From NCBI GenBank assembly GCA_965221625.1, contig OZ244903.1, positions 1,984,001-2,048,000 on the forward strand: a stretch of DNA of 64,000 bases, given 5' to 3'. Below, one piece after another: positions 24,757-33,622 of this stretch. The notes under the pieces were generated by a model. The model was given only the letters and a program-made list of their open reading frames with translations. It was not told the origin of the DNA and ran no database searches. Position 1 is the stretch's first letter; each line of letters starts with the position of its first letter. The position numbers and the translations under genes were made by a program. The stretch comes from Bin127 sp965221625. GTDB lineage: Bacteria; Chloroflexota; Dehalococcoidia; Lucifugimonadales; Lucifugimonadaceae.

Positions 24757-25755
24757 TTAGGTCGTCGATTCCAACCACGGCATCATCGACCGGAGCTCCT
24801 TGCCGACATGCTCGACAGGATGCTCGAGGTTTTCTTGCCGCATCTGCTTGAACCGGTACAAACCCTCGTCGTTCTCGGCGATCCACTCGCGGGCAAAACG
24901 CCCCGATTGGATGTCGTCGAGCACTCGACGCATATTCTCCTTGACCGATTCGTCGATAATCTCCGGGCCGCGGCTGTAGTCGCCGTACTCGGCGGTATCA
25001 CTCACCGAGTAGCGCATGTATTCCAAACCGCCTTGGTAGATCAAGTCGACGATTAGCTTCAACTCGTGGAGTACCTCGAAGTACGCAGATTCCGGTTGGT
25101 ATCCGGCTTCCGTCAGAACCTCGTATCCCGTTTTGATGAGCTGGGTTACCCCGCCGCAGAGAACTGCTTGCTCACCGAATAGATCCGTCTCAGTCTCTTC
25201 CTTGAAAGTCGTCGTCAAGATACCAGCGCGTCCACCACCCACTCCTTTTCCGTAAGCGAGAGCGTTCGCCATTGCATTACCCGATGCGTCCTGGTGAATT
25301 GCGACGAGGCATGGCACACCTAAACCGCGTTCATAAACTGCGCGAACCCGGTGGCCGGGAGCCTTGGGCGCAATCATCACAACGTCCACGTCTTCAGGCG
25401 GCACTATCTGCTCGTAGAAGATGGTGAAACCGTGAGCAAACAGGAGAGTCTTGCCTTCACCGATGCGGGATTCGACGTCAGTCTTGTAGACCTGACCCTG
25501 AATCGTGTCCGGCAAACAAAACGAGATTAAGTCGGCCTTATCGGCTGCATCAGCGTTGCTGAGGACCTCTAGACCGTCGTTCTCCGCTTTTTCGCGGCTC
25601 TTGCTGCCGTCGTAAAGGCCGACCACGACGTTGAAACCGCTGTCCTTAAGGTTCAACGCGTGGGCGTGACCTTGCGAACCGTATCCGATCACCGCGACCG
25701 TCTTGTCTCGCAACGGCGAATCGTCAATGTCTTTGTCGTAGTAAAGCTTGGGCAT
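24757..25755 (-). CDS. ilvC: ketol-acid reductoisomerase, class I
   Basis: IlvC rearranges and reduces acetolactate or acetohydroxybutyrate with NADPH and Mg. The 332-residue length is that of the short class I enzyme. It shows the Rossmann motif AVIGYGSQGHAHALNLKDSG, the phosphate-binding loop DGSKSREKAE, and the metal and catalytic part YFEVLHELKLIVDLIYQGG with SDTAEYGDYSRGP. The ATG at 25755 is taken because homology begins there; a longer frame reaches 25809. It follows ilvN in the operon. Confidence 0.97.
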   Translation of the reverse strand: MPKLYYDKDIDDSPLRDKTVAVIGYGSQGHAHALNLKDSGFNVVVGLYDGSKSREKAENDGLEVLSNADAADKADLISFCLPDTIQGQVYKTDVESRIGEGKTLLFAHGFTIFYEQIVPPEDVDVVMIAPKAPGHRVRAVYERGLGVPCLVAIHQDASGNAMANALAYGKGVGGGRAGILTTTFKEETETDLFGEQAVLCGGVTQLIKTGYEVLTEAGYQPESAYFEVLHELKLIVDLIYQGGLEYMRYSVSDTAEYGDYSRGPEIIDESVKENMRRVLDDIQSGRFAREWIAENDEGLYRFKQMRQENLEHPVEHVGKELRSMMPWLESTT

Positions 25756-25819
25756 GTGTCTAGGTTGCCTCTCTAGTTCGTTTCGCCTGTGGTCGATACT
25801 CCCGGGCACTCACAACGAC

Positions 25820-26419
25820 TCAGACGCTGCCTGAGACTCCGGGTGTGGGTTGGTATTCGTGTTGCAAACCGTTGGACCACGATCTGCCAGCTTGGAATTG
25901 ACCGTCGGCTTCGCCTTCGAAAAGAGTGCCGCGGAGGACAGCAACGCGGCCCGTCCGCATAATCTCCTTAATCCCAAAAGGTTTCAATAGCTCAACCAGC
26001 GACTCGATCTTGTCACGTCCGCCAGTCAATTCGAACGTCATGCTATCGACACCAATGTCGATGATGTGTGCCCGATATACACGCGACAACTCGAGCAACT
26101 CAACACGCGTGTCCGCGCAGGACGCTACCTTGATGAGAGCCAACTCCCGCCAGATGTGATTGAGATCGGTAATGTCATCGGCGCGTACTACCTCGATAAG
26201 GCGGTCGAACTGGGCTGCGCAATGGTTGACAACTGTAGGCGGGCCTTCGATTACAAACGTCATGCGCGACAATCCTGGCTCTTCCGAGCGACCGACTGCC
26301 AAGCTGGCGATGTTCAATCCGCGACGACGGCAAAGCCCGGCGATGCGAGCCAGAACTCCCGGACGATCCTCGACCAATGCGGTGACAGTCCGTGCCTCGA
26401 ATTTCGAGTTTGTGGTCAT
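25820..26419 (-). CDS. ilvN: acetolactate synthase small (regulatory) subunit
   Basis: This 199-residue protein has the N-terminal ACT domain of IlvN/IlvH (ALVEDRPGVLARIAGLCRRRG, then NIASLAVGRSE) and a C-terminal domain ending in the RTGRVAVLRG block. It confers valine feedback on IlvB and raises its activity. It starts 14 bases after the ilvB stop, so the two are a tightly spaced pair. The C-terminal 25 or so residues after the family core are variable and without recognisable motif. Confidence 0.95.
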   Translation of the reverse strand: MTTNSKFEARTVTALVEDRPGVLARIAGLCRRRGLNIASLAVGRSEEPGLSRMTFVIEGPPTVVNHCAAQFDRLIEVVRADDITDLNHIWRELALIKVASCADTRVELLELSRVYRAHIIDIGVDSMTFELTGGRDKIESLVELLKPFGIKEIMRTGRVAVLRGTLFEGEADGQFQAGRSWSNGLQHEYQPTPGVSGSV

Positions 26420-26433
26420 CTTGCGTGCACTCC

Positions 26434-28152
26434 CTAGACCGCCGATTCCATCAGATCTTTGACGCTGCCACCGGCTGGAATCATGGGGTAGACGTGCTCC
26501 ACCTTTTCGATGACGAAATCGACGATTACAGGACCCGGATGAGCGTTAGCCTCTTCGACTGCGGACTCTACGTCGTCGGGGTCGGTTACGCGCATGCCTT
26601 TCATGCCGAACGCGTCAGCAAGTTTCACGAAATCAGGATTCGCGGTGTACGCGTCAGCTTGTGTGTCGCCGGCATAGAAAAGCTCTTGCCACTGCGTGAT
26701 CATCCCGAGATGGTTGTTGTTCAGAATCGCGTACTTCACCGGCAACCGGTTCTCGACCGCCGTCGCCAACTCCATCATCGTCATCTGGAATCCACCGTCC
26801 CCGCAAATCGACCAAACCAAAGCGTCCGGTTTTGCGAACTGAGCACCGATTGCCGAGGGGACTTCGTAACCCATCGTGCCGAGGCCACCAGAGCACAACC
26901 AAGAGTTCGGTTGCGTGAAACGGTAGTGTTGGGCCGCCCACATCTGATGTTGACCCACGCCCGTGCAAATGATCGCGTTGCCTTGCGTGACGTTTGAGAT
27001 GCCACGGATGACGTGCTGTCCCTGGAGATTGCCGTTCTCTGGGATGTGCAACGAAGGATGGTCGGCTTTCAGTTGATCAACGTGTCGAAGCCACGCGGGC
27101 CGAGACTTTCGTTCTGCCTTCGGGATCATCTGCCGCAGTACGTTCTTCAGATTACCGATAACCGCAGCATCGACCATTACCGTCTTGTCGATTTCGGCCG
27201 GGTCGATATCGATGTGTATCTTTTTGGAGCGCGTGGCGAACTCGTTTACGTTCCCAACGATTCGATCGTCAAACCTGCTGCCGGCAGAGATGATCAGGTC
27301 TGAATCGTCGAGTGCCAGACTAGCGTATGCTTCACCGTGCATGCCAGGAAAACCGACGTGCAACGGATGATTTTCCGGAAATCCCGAAATCCCGAGCAAC
27401 GTTGTCACCACCGGAATCTGCGCCTTTTCTGCGAGCTCCCGCAATTCATCGAAAGCCCGTGAAATGATGACGCCGTGTCCGGCGAGGAACACTGGACGTT
27501 CCGCTTGATTGATTAGACCGACCGCGGCATCGACCTGAGACTCTTCGGCGTCGGATGGTACCGTGTAACCTCGGAGTTTTATCTGCCAGTCTCGCTCGAC
27601 CTCATATTCGCCCGGTTCTTGCTGAACGTCTTTCGGCAGATCGATCAACACGGGGCCGGGCCGACCTGTGCGGGCGATATGGAATGCCTCGTGAATGGTG
27701 GGTCCGACGTCTTGGACGCGCGTGACGAGGTAGTTGTGCTTCGTAACCGGGAGGGTTGCCCCAGTGATGTCCGTCTCTTGGAACGCGTCAGTGCCGATCG
27801 CCGCCCTGCCCACCTGACCTGTGATGGCAACCACTGGTACCGAATCCATCATTGCGGTGGCGAGTCCGGTAATCAAATTCGTGGCACCAGGCCCGGAGGT
27901 TGCGAAGGCAACTCCTACCTTTCCTGAGGCGCGTGCGTAACCGTCAGCTGCATGTGCCGCGCCTTGCTCATGCCGCACCAACACATGGCGCAACGCCGGG
28001 TATTGACCCAATACGCCATATAGCGGCAAAATTGCGCCGCCGGGGAGGCCGAAGACGACATCGACCCCCTCGTTCAGCAATGCTTCGCAAACTATATGTC
28101 CGCCCGTCAGTGTCTTGCCCATCTCAGTCGTTTCTAGTCCCGCTAATGCCAT
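26434..28152 (-). CDS. ilvB: acetolactate synthase large (catalytic) subunit
   Basis: IlvB is a ThDP-dependent enzyme making acetolactate or acetohydroxybutyrate. The 572-residue product has VFGLPGGAILPLYG and the catalytic Glu in VRHEQGAAHAADGYAR. SGPGATNLITGLATAMMDSVP and the FAD-domain region follow, then the ThDP/Mg motif GDGGFQMTMMELATAVENRLP ending in NNNHLGM. ATG 28152 is used; an internal ATG ten codons later is possible. A leucine-type T-box leader lies directly upstream, which makes this the first gene of the ilv-leu operon. Confidence 0.97.
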   Translation of the reverse strand: MALAGLETTEMGKTLTGGHIVCEALLNEGVDVVFGLPGGAILPLYGVLGQYPALRHVLVRHEQGAAHAADGYARASGKVGVAFATSGPGATNLITGLATAMMDSVPVVAITGQVGRAAIGTDAFQETDITGATLPVTKHNYLVTRVQDVGPTIHEAFHIARTGRPGPVLIDLPKDVQQEPGEYEVERDWQIKLRGYTVPSDAEESQVDAAVGLINQAERPVFLAGHGVIISRAFDELRELAEKAQIPVVTTLLGISGFPENHPLHVGFPGMHGEAYASLALDDSDLIISAGSRFDDRIVGNVNEFATRSKKIHIDIDPAEIDKTVMVDAAVIGNLKNVLRQMIPKAERKSRPAWLRHVDQLKADHPSLHIPENGNLQGQHVIRGISNVTQGNAIICTGVGQHQMWAAQHYRFTQPNSWLCSGGLGTMGYEVPSAIGAQFAKPDALVWSICGDGGFQMTMMELATAVENRLPVKYAILNNNHLGMITQWQELFYAGDTQADAYTANPDFVKLADAFGMKGMRVTDPDDVESAVEEANAHPGPVIVDFVIEKVEHVYPMIPAGGSVKDLMESAV

Positions 28153-28187
28153 CGTTCATCTCATATGGATTAATTTGTCGTTCAGAT

Positions 28188-28236
28188 ACAAAAAAGAGCC
28201 TCGTCCAGTGTCTAAATTCGTAAGGACGAGACTCGG
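28188..28236 (-). terminator. T-box-controlled intrinsic terminator before ilvB
   Basis: GAGTCTCGTCC and GGACGAGGCTC form an 11-bp stem (one G-T pair) around a 17-base loop, followed directly by TTTTTT on the minus strand. It begins right after the T-box, so the two structures are mutually exclusive in the usual manner. Confidence 0.93.
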
Positions 28237-28472
28237 CCCGCGGTACCACCTCAGTTGGTCGATCATCTGGAAGCAACGTTCGGAATATCGACCCGCTCTG
28301 TTTGGTGCTTTTATCGGGGCACTACCGCACACCCCTAAGTGCCGACCACGTTGCGTCGATGACCGTAGAAGGTTTCGGGTTGCGAGCTCCCGGGCGAGTT
28401 CGCGCGGGCGATGTGCATCCCTTTCAGCATACGGGTGCTCTCTCATGCACCGCCTACGCGCTACTACTCCCG
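28188..28472 (-). promoter_or_regulatory. T-box leader of the ilvB-leuB operon, Leu (CUC) specifier
   Basis: On the minus strand the T-box GAGGTGGTACCGCGG lies at about 28238-28252; its TGGT bulge would pair with ACCA of a tRNA with A73. Stem I runs from CGGG at 28472 to CCCG at 28391. It has AGTAGTAG on the 5' side of the specifier loop and CGAACTCG on the 3' side, which is the classical AGUA/GAA-NNN arrangement. The specifier is CTC at 28396-28398, a leucine codon and the same triplet as in the Bacillus ilv-leu leader as I recall it. Upper helices CGCG, GGCG/CGCC and GTGCAT/ATGCAC are visible. The T-box runs into the terminator, as in textbook transcriptional T-boxes. Starvation for charged tRNA-Leu should turn on all eight downstream genes. 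Confidence 0.92.
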
Positions 28473-28503
28473 TTCGTAGCATTGCGATTCGCTTGTATGC
28501 TCA

Positions 28504-28533
28504 ATTATGCCATAGGTACTTGTATCGCAACAA
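28504..28533 (-). promoter_or_regulatory. probable promoter of the ilvB leader
   Basis: On the minus strand TTGTTG (28528-28533) and CATAAT (28504-28509) are separated by 18 bases, a reasonable sigma-70-type promoter. It would start transcription roughly 25 bases before Stem I of the T-box. An alternative -35, TTGCGA with a 15-base spacer, overlaps it. Confidence 0.55.
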
Positions 28534-28561
28534 ATGGCAGATTTCGTCGTACACAGATCAT

Positions 28562-29491
28562 ATGAAGATCCGATGCATGACAAGAGCGGACGTTCGAGAT
28601 CTCATTGAGATCCTGCGCGCAGTTGGTCCTCATGGTCATCGCGAGTGGCCAACCGAGGACGAGACCCAACTCGTGCGCGCACTGAACAACCCCCGTCTAG
28701 ATCCGAACTCGGGTGGATGGTCAATCGCATTTGAACACGGCGCGCCCTTGGGCTACTCACTCGTCGAAGAAGAGTTGAACATCGGACGGATAATCATCGG
28801 TGTCGCGACTTTGCCGAGTGCGCAACAGGCCTTACCTCCTCTGCTGAAGCACTCCATCGAACATGCGCTCGCCGCTTGTGAAGACGAATTCGAGCTTCAC
28901 CTGGCGATTCGAGATTCCGAACCGGCACACGTGACTGAAGCCGTCAAATCGGCACACTTCAAGGTTGTCAGCACCGTGCTCAAGATGCGTGTCCCGGCGG
29001 ATACGTGTAAACGTAAACCAGTTGAGCCGTACCTAGGAGTCGAGGTTGACGAACTCGACATCCATGACTTTAACGCCGCCAGAGCGGTTACGGATCTCCA
29101 CAACGCTTGCTTCAGCGGCAGCTGGGGGTTTTCGCCGAACACCGTCGACGAGATCTCAGCGCGCGCGATTGCGGATGCGGAGCGTTGCGGCTTTTCGCCG
29201 ATCCTAGTAGCGCGTGATCGAGACAACGTTTTGGTGGCGTACATATGGACGACGATGAACGACTGGGACGGGCGCATCGAGATGGTTGGCGTCAGGCCGG
29301 CTGCACGCGGCACCGGGCTCGGATGGTTCACCTTCAACGCCGGGGTGGAACACCTGCTCATGCACGGTGCTCAGACCTTAAGTCTCGACGTCCACTCGCA
29401 GAACCAACCGGCACGCAGGATCTACGAATCTGCCGGATTCAAGACCTACCAAAATGTTCGTTACTACGGACGCAGCTTCGGCAAAAGCTAA
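28562..29491 (+). CDS. double-GNAT acetyltransferase, MshD-like
   Basis: The 309-residue protein has two GNAT halves. The C-terminal half holds the acetyl-CoA loop VRPAARGTGLGWF and the typical end LDVHSQNQPARRIYESAGF; the N-terminal half is degenerate. Such tandem GNAT proteins include mycothiol synthase MshD, which acetylates Cys-GlcN-Ins, but many others exist, so the substrate is open. The ATG at 28562 is used because upstream codons of the same open frame run through the divergent T-box leader. It is divergent from ilvB and convergent with the GH15 gene, with which it shares the stop-codon bases CTAA at 29488-29491. Confidence 0.8.
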   Translation: MKIRCMTRADVRDLIEILRAVGPHGHREWPTEDETQLVRALNNPRLDPNSGGWSIAFEHGAPLGYSLVEEELNIGRIIIGVATLPSAQQALPPLLKHSIEHALAACEDEFELHLAIRDSEPAHVTEAVKSAHFKVVSTVLKMRVPADTCKRKPVEPYLGVEVDELDIHDFNAARAVTDLHNACFSGSWGFSPNTVDEISARAIADAERCGFSPILVARDRDNVLVAYIWTTMNDWDGRIEMVGVRPAARGTGLGWFTFNAGVEHLLMHGAQTLSLDVHSQNQPARRIYESAGFKTYQNVRYYGRSFGKS

Positions 29492-31320
29492 GCGCGCGAT
29501 CCGAGAGCGCGATCTAAATTGAAAGCCGCTGAAATCAGGGCAAGGTGAGTGAACGCTTGCGGGAAGTTGCCGAGATGTTCGCCCTTCGGCCCGATCTCTT
29601 CCGAGTAAAGCCCGAGGTGGTTGGCGTAGCCCAACATGTGCTCGAACATCATCCTCGCCTCTTCTAATCGATCGTTGTCCGAAGCACCGGCACGCGTCAG
29701 GGCCTCAACCAACCAGAACGTGCACATGTTGAAGGTGCCTTCTTCGCCATCCAACCCATCATGGGTCTCATTCAGGTTGTAGCGATACACCAAATTCGAG
29801 TAGACGAGTCCGCCGTTCGCCGGGGATTTTCGTATGGCGTCTAAAGTCTTGAGCATCCTTGGGTCGGATGGCGACATGAAGAAAACCATCGGCATTAGCA
29901 GATTCGACGCATCGAGTGCGTTGCGACCGTATGCTTGCGTGAATGCCTGCACCTCATCACTCCAACCTTTATCGATGATCTCCTCGTAGATCTCATCCCG
30001 GACCTGCTTCCAGCGTTCGCTGTCGCTCGGAAACGAGCGCTTATCCGCCAAACGGATAGCGCGATCGATCGCCACCCAGCACATCAACTTCGAGTAGACG
30101 AAATGCGCGCGTCCGCCTCTCACTTCCCAGATGCCTTCATCAGGCAATCGCCAGTTGTCGCAAACCCAGTTGATCATGTTGCGAAGATGAGACCAGAAGT
30201 CGTACGAAATCGGGGTTTGGTACTTATTCGAGAGGTATACGGCATCCATCAACTCGCCGTAGATGTCGAGTTGCAGTTGATCGGCGGCACCATTGCCTAT
30301 GCGAACCGGTTTTGAACCCATATATCCGGCAAGATGATCAAGTTCCATCTCGGTCAAGTCGTGGTTGCCATCCACGCCGTACATGATTTTGAGCATCTCG
30401 CCTTCTGCGTCGCTCTCCGCGCATCGTTGCTCCAACCAATCCATAAACCGCCCGGCTTCCTCGGTGAGTCCGACTCGCACCAATCCATAGACACTGAACG
30501 CCGCATCTCGAATCCAAGTGTACCGATAGTCCCAGTTTCTCTCGCCTCCCAAGTCTTCGGGGAGCGACGTGGTCGGTGCCGCCACGAAGGCACCGGTAGG
30601 CTCGTAAGTCAACAACTTCAGGACGAGAGCGGAGCGATGCACCATCTCCCGCCATCTTCCCGTGTAGGTACACCGGTTGATCCAACGACGCCAATAACTG
30701 ACGGTGTTTTCGAACAGTCTCTCGATTTGATGTGGTTGGTAGTTGAACGTAGGTTCTGCTTCACTGAGCGCGTCGATGATGAAATACTCGGTGTGACCCT
30801 CTTGAATTTCGAACTCGGTCTGCACCGCAGCGTCGACCACCTCGGGATGTACCGTGCTCCAGTACTCTAGTACCAAGTCCTGCGTCTTGAACAGCACTGC
30901 ATCGCCAATCGGAACAGTCTCATGCGAATCGCGCCCGTAGTTGAACCGGGGCGTGCAATCAATCCGCATACGGAGATTGCCTCGAACGCCGGTTACGCGA
31001 CGGATGAGTGCATGATGCGCGTCCCCATCGGCGCGCGTGCGAACCGGCATGAAATCGACAATCTGTGCCACACCGTAGTCTGACGTGAAGTGGGTGACCA
31101 ACACGTTAGTCTCGGGCAGGTAGTACTGGGTAGACTTCGCTTCGTCGCCAACTGGTTTCAGCGAAAAGTGACCGCCCTTCTCGTCGTCCAAAATCGAACC
31201 GAACACCGACGGCGAATCGAAATGCGGGGCACAAAACCAGTCGATCGTGCCATCGATTCCGACCAACGCGGCAGTGTAGAGATCCCCGATAATCCCGTGG
31301 TCTTCAATGCGCAGATACAC
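29488..31320 (-). CDS. glycoside hydrolase family 15 (glucoamylase/trehalase-like)
   Basis: The 610-residue protein has the two-part bacterial GH15 layout. An N-terminal beta-sandwich comes first (EDHGIIGDLYTAALVGIDGT with IDWFCAPHFDSPSVFG), then an alpha/alpha barrel. Barrel motifs are NWDYRYTWIRDAAFSVYGL, the general-acid Glu in GIWEVRGG and the later EEGTFNMCTFWLVEAL. Family members cleave alpha-glucans, trehalose or glucosides; specificity is unresolved. No signal peptide is seen, so it is probably cytoplasmic. GTG 31320 is preferred because GGAG lies seven bases upstream. It lies 60 bases after the GT4 gene and may share its transcript. Confidence 0.92.
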   Translation of the reverse strand: MYLRIEDHGIIGDLYTAALVGIDGTIDWFCAPHFDSPSVFGSILDDEKGGHFSLKPVGDEAKSTQYYLPETNVLVTHFTSDYGVAQIVDFMPVRTRADGDAHHALIRRVTGVRGNLRMRIDCTPRFNYGRDSHETVPIGDAVLFKTQDLVLEYWSTVHPEVVDAAVQTEFEIQEGHTEYFIIDALSEAEPTFNYQPHQIERLFENTVSYWRRWINRCTYTGRWREMVHRSALVLKLLTYEPTGAFVAAPTTSLPEDLGGERNWDYRYTWIRDAAFSVYGLVRVGLTEEAGRFMDWLEQRCAESDAEGEMLKIMYGVDGNHDLTEMELDHLAGYMGSKPVRIGNGAADQLQLDIYGELMDAVYLSNKYQTPISYDFWSHLRNMINWVCDNWRLPDEGIWEVRGGRAHFVYSKLMCWVAIDRAIRLADKRSFPSDSERWKQVRDEIYEEIIDKGWSDEVQAFTQAYGRNALDASNLLMPMVFFMSPSDPRMLKTLDAIRKSPANGGLVYSNLVYRYNLNETHDGLDGEEGTFNMCTFWLVEALTRAGASDNDRLEEARMMFEHMLGYANHLGLYSEEIGPKGEHLGNFPQAFTHLALISAAFNLDRALGSRA

Positions 31321-31380
31321 AGTAAATCTCCAACACCATCTCAAACGGCATCTGTTGGCTTTAGTCGGTTGGCGACATCA

Positions 31381-32562
31381 CTAGGTCAACGTAGGCGTTG
31401 AGAGAATATTGTAGACCCGTTGCAACCGTTTCACCGAGTTCTGCCAAGACATTGATACTGCGCGTGCACGGCACGCTCTAGACATATCTTCCAGGCGCGT
31501 CTCATCTGCTAGCAACTCGATGATTTTTTCAGCATAACGATCCGCATTTCGTTCCCTGATCAGGAACCCAGTTTCGCCATCAACGACGATGGAGCGCAAA
31601 CCGTCCACATTTGACGCAATCGCCGGTGTGCCGCACGATGCTGCTTCCAACACCGCCAAGCCGAAAGTTTCGTGATACGACGGAGCGACGATGCAGTCAG
31701 CCTTAGCGTAGATCTGCGGCAGGGCGGATTGGTCGACCACACCTAGCACATTGACGCGTTGGCATAATCGCAACTCGGAGATCCGTCCGAGGACGCGTCG
31801 AAACTCCTCATCGCTACCACCGCCGACAATCTTCAGTTCCGCATCAATGCCGCGCCGAAGCACCTCGTCAAACGCCTCAAGTAAGACGTCGACTCCTTTG
31901 AGCGCGTCTAATCGTCCGACGTACAAGATCCGCTTCCGCTCGCCTGTCTTTGTGGATTTCTGTTGGAAACCGAAAAACTCTGTATCTACACCGGGCGGCA
32001 CGACAACGGTGCGTTGATCATCGGTTCCAAACTGCTGTCGAATGAACGCACTTTCCTCAGGCGTCCAAACAACGACGCGATCTGCATCGCGGGCGATCCT
32101 CGCCTCACTCTCGAATCGGATCTCTGGTTCTTCTTCTTCGCTACGTGCGATCACTTTCCTGCTCGCCAATGTATGGAAGCTAGTCGCGTGCGGCACACTC
32201 CACAGGTCCGACAACTCACATCCGACCACCCCGGAGAGCCAGTAGTGGGACGCGATCAACTCAAATCGATCCGCTTGACTGCGCGCGTGTTCGTCGAGTG
32301 CTTGGGCAAAGTCGGGCAATATGCGAGGCATCTCTGACTTCGACATCACGATCTCGCCGACTTCAAGGTGGACGAGGTGTGATGAGTCGTCGGTGTTGCG
32401 TGCCTCGTATCCGGGATGCCATCGTGTGTACACGCAGACGTCGTTTCCCATCGCCGACAATCGTTCGGACGTTTCGCCCACGTAGACGTTCATGCCGCCG
32501 GCATCGGTGCTGCCCGGTTGGATGCAGGGGCAACCGTGCACACAAATCACCGCGATGCGCAT
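31381..32562 (-). CDS. family 4 glycosyltransferase, MshA-like
   Basis: The 393-residue protein is a GT-B retaining glycosyltransferase. Its N-terminal nucleotide-fold start has GSTDAGGMNVYVGETSERL, close to the DAGGMNVYV motif of MshA, which transfers GlcNAc to inositol phosphate. SHYWLSGVVG and VVVPPGVDTEFF also match the MshA pattern. The C-terminal GT4 signature is PSYHETFGLAVLEAASCGTP (E-x7-E). MshA-like GT4 proteins also make other glycosides, so mycothiol is not proven. ATG 32562 follows GAGG by six bases. It lies between a CelD-like acyltransferase gene and GH15 on the same strand. Confidence 0.85.
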   Translation of the reverse strand: MRIAVICVHGCPCIQPGSTDAGGMNVYVGETSERLSAMGNDVCVYTRWHPGYEARNTDDSSHLVHLEVGEIVMSKSEMPRILPDFAQALDEHARSQADRFELIASHYWLSGVVGCELSDLWSVPHATSFHTLASRKVIARSEEEEPEIRFESEARIARDADRVVVWTPEESAFIRQQFGTDDQRTVVVPPGVDTEFFGFQQKSTKTGERKRILYVGRLDALKGVDVLLEAFDEVLRRGIDAELKIVGGGSDEEFRRVLGRISELRLCQRVNVLGVVDQSALPQIYAKADCIVAPSYHETFGLAVLEAASCGTPAIASNVDGLRSIVVDGETGFLIRERNADRYAEKIIELLADETRLEDMSRACRARAVSMSWQNSVKRLQRVYNILSTPTLT

Positions 32563-32599
32563 GTTTACCTCAGTACGTGCCGCGGGATCACGGACACGG

Positions 32600-33613
32600 T
32601 TAACCGGACCGGTCTAGACGCACGGTGTAGATATGGCGATTGACGGCTCCGAGGTGGTACTTGTAACGCTCATCGCCGCGCATGAAGTCGTACACCTCAA
32701 CGCCTTCCTCAATCGACTTCAGTATGCAGATGGCATGATTCAACAACCCAACCGCTAACCACGCCCGGTCTGGTTCGTAACCGCTGTTGTAGAGGTACTT
32801 CGTCTTGCCCACCAGGAACCCGAGGGAGGTTGCGACTATCTCGTCGTTGAGGTACAGGAAGTTCAGTCGTGTCAGTCCGTCGCATGCTAGCTCAACTGCT
32901 ATGTCGCGGAAGAAACTCTCGCGTTGCGCGGTCATGAAGTCGCGTTTGTCGATCGAGCTGCTTCGGTGCAGACGGATGAAGTCGTCCATGCCCCTTGCTA
33001 CGTCGTCCGGGGTTGAAATCTCGACCTGCTTCACGTCGCCTGCATTGTTGAGTCGTCGCAGTTTTCGCCTCAATTCGTGTCGGTGCTTCTTGGTCAACGA
33101 CGCGTAGTAATCATCGACTGTTCGCGGCAGACTCACCCGCGGTGCGACACCTTCATCCCAGACATGCATCTCCCATCCGATGTCGCTTGCCACGCGTTGC
33201 ACCGCGTGGAACGTGTGCGAGTCTTCGGGCAGCGACTCCAGTACGAGTGCAGACACTCCGTCGTCTTCGTAGAGCGACCTCAGTAGCAGTGCGACTACGT
33301 AGTCGTCCAGATGTCCGTCGTGTTTGAATCCGAGATAGTCGACTAGATCGGTGCCACCGATGAAGGTGCAGACCCCGGCATCGTGCTCCGAGTCGAGTCT
33401 CATCGGTGCAATCAGAGCGGTGGTGCCGTCCTCGCGCACGATTGAACGCAACATCATCTTGGAACCGTCGCCAAAGTGCTTCCACCAGGTACGATTCCAC
33501 TGAGGGGAGTCGAACGGCGAACTCTCCGGCATCGCCTCGTAGATTCGCTGCCAATCCTCGGTCAGTTCGTCAAAAGTCGGATATGCGACTTGGGTTGACG
33601 AGTGGTGAATCAT
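32600..33613 (-). CDS. CelD/BioF2-like GNAT acyltransferase
   Basis: The 337-residue protein fits the CelD/BcsL (GNAT_6) family, a double-GNAT fold used in polysaccharide or cell-surface acylation and related to FemAB. The central SLTKKHRHELRRKLRRLNNAG and the C-terminal YNSGYEPDRAWLAVGLLNHA with YDFMRGDERYKYHLG are typical. There is no signal peptide or membrane helix. The acceptor is unknown; the GT4 gene 37 bases downstream suggests glycan or glycolipid modification. It follows thrC by nine bases. Confidence 0.85.
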   Translation of the reverse strand: MIHHSSTQVAYPTFDELTEDWQRIYEAMPESSPFDSPQWNRTWWKHFGDGSKMMLRSIVREDGTTALIAPMRLDSEHDAGVCTFIGGTDLVDYLGFKHDGHLDDYVVALLLRSLYEDDGVSALVLESLPEDSHTFHAVQRVASDIGWEMHVWDEGVAPRVSLPRTVDDYYASLTKKHRHELRRKLRRLNNAGDVKQVEISTPDDVARGMDDFIRLHRSSSIDKRDFMTAQRESFFRDIAVELACDGLTRLNFLYLNDEIVATSLGFLVGKTKYLYNSGYEPDRAWLAVGLLNHAICILKSIEEGVEVYDFMRGDERYKYHLGAVNRHIYTVRLDRSG

Positions 33614-33622
33614 CGCTTCAGA

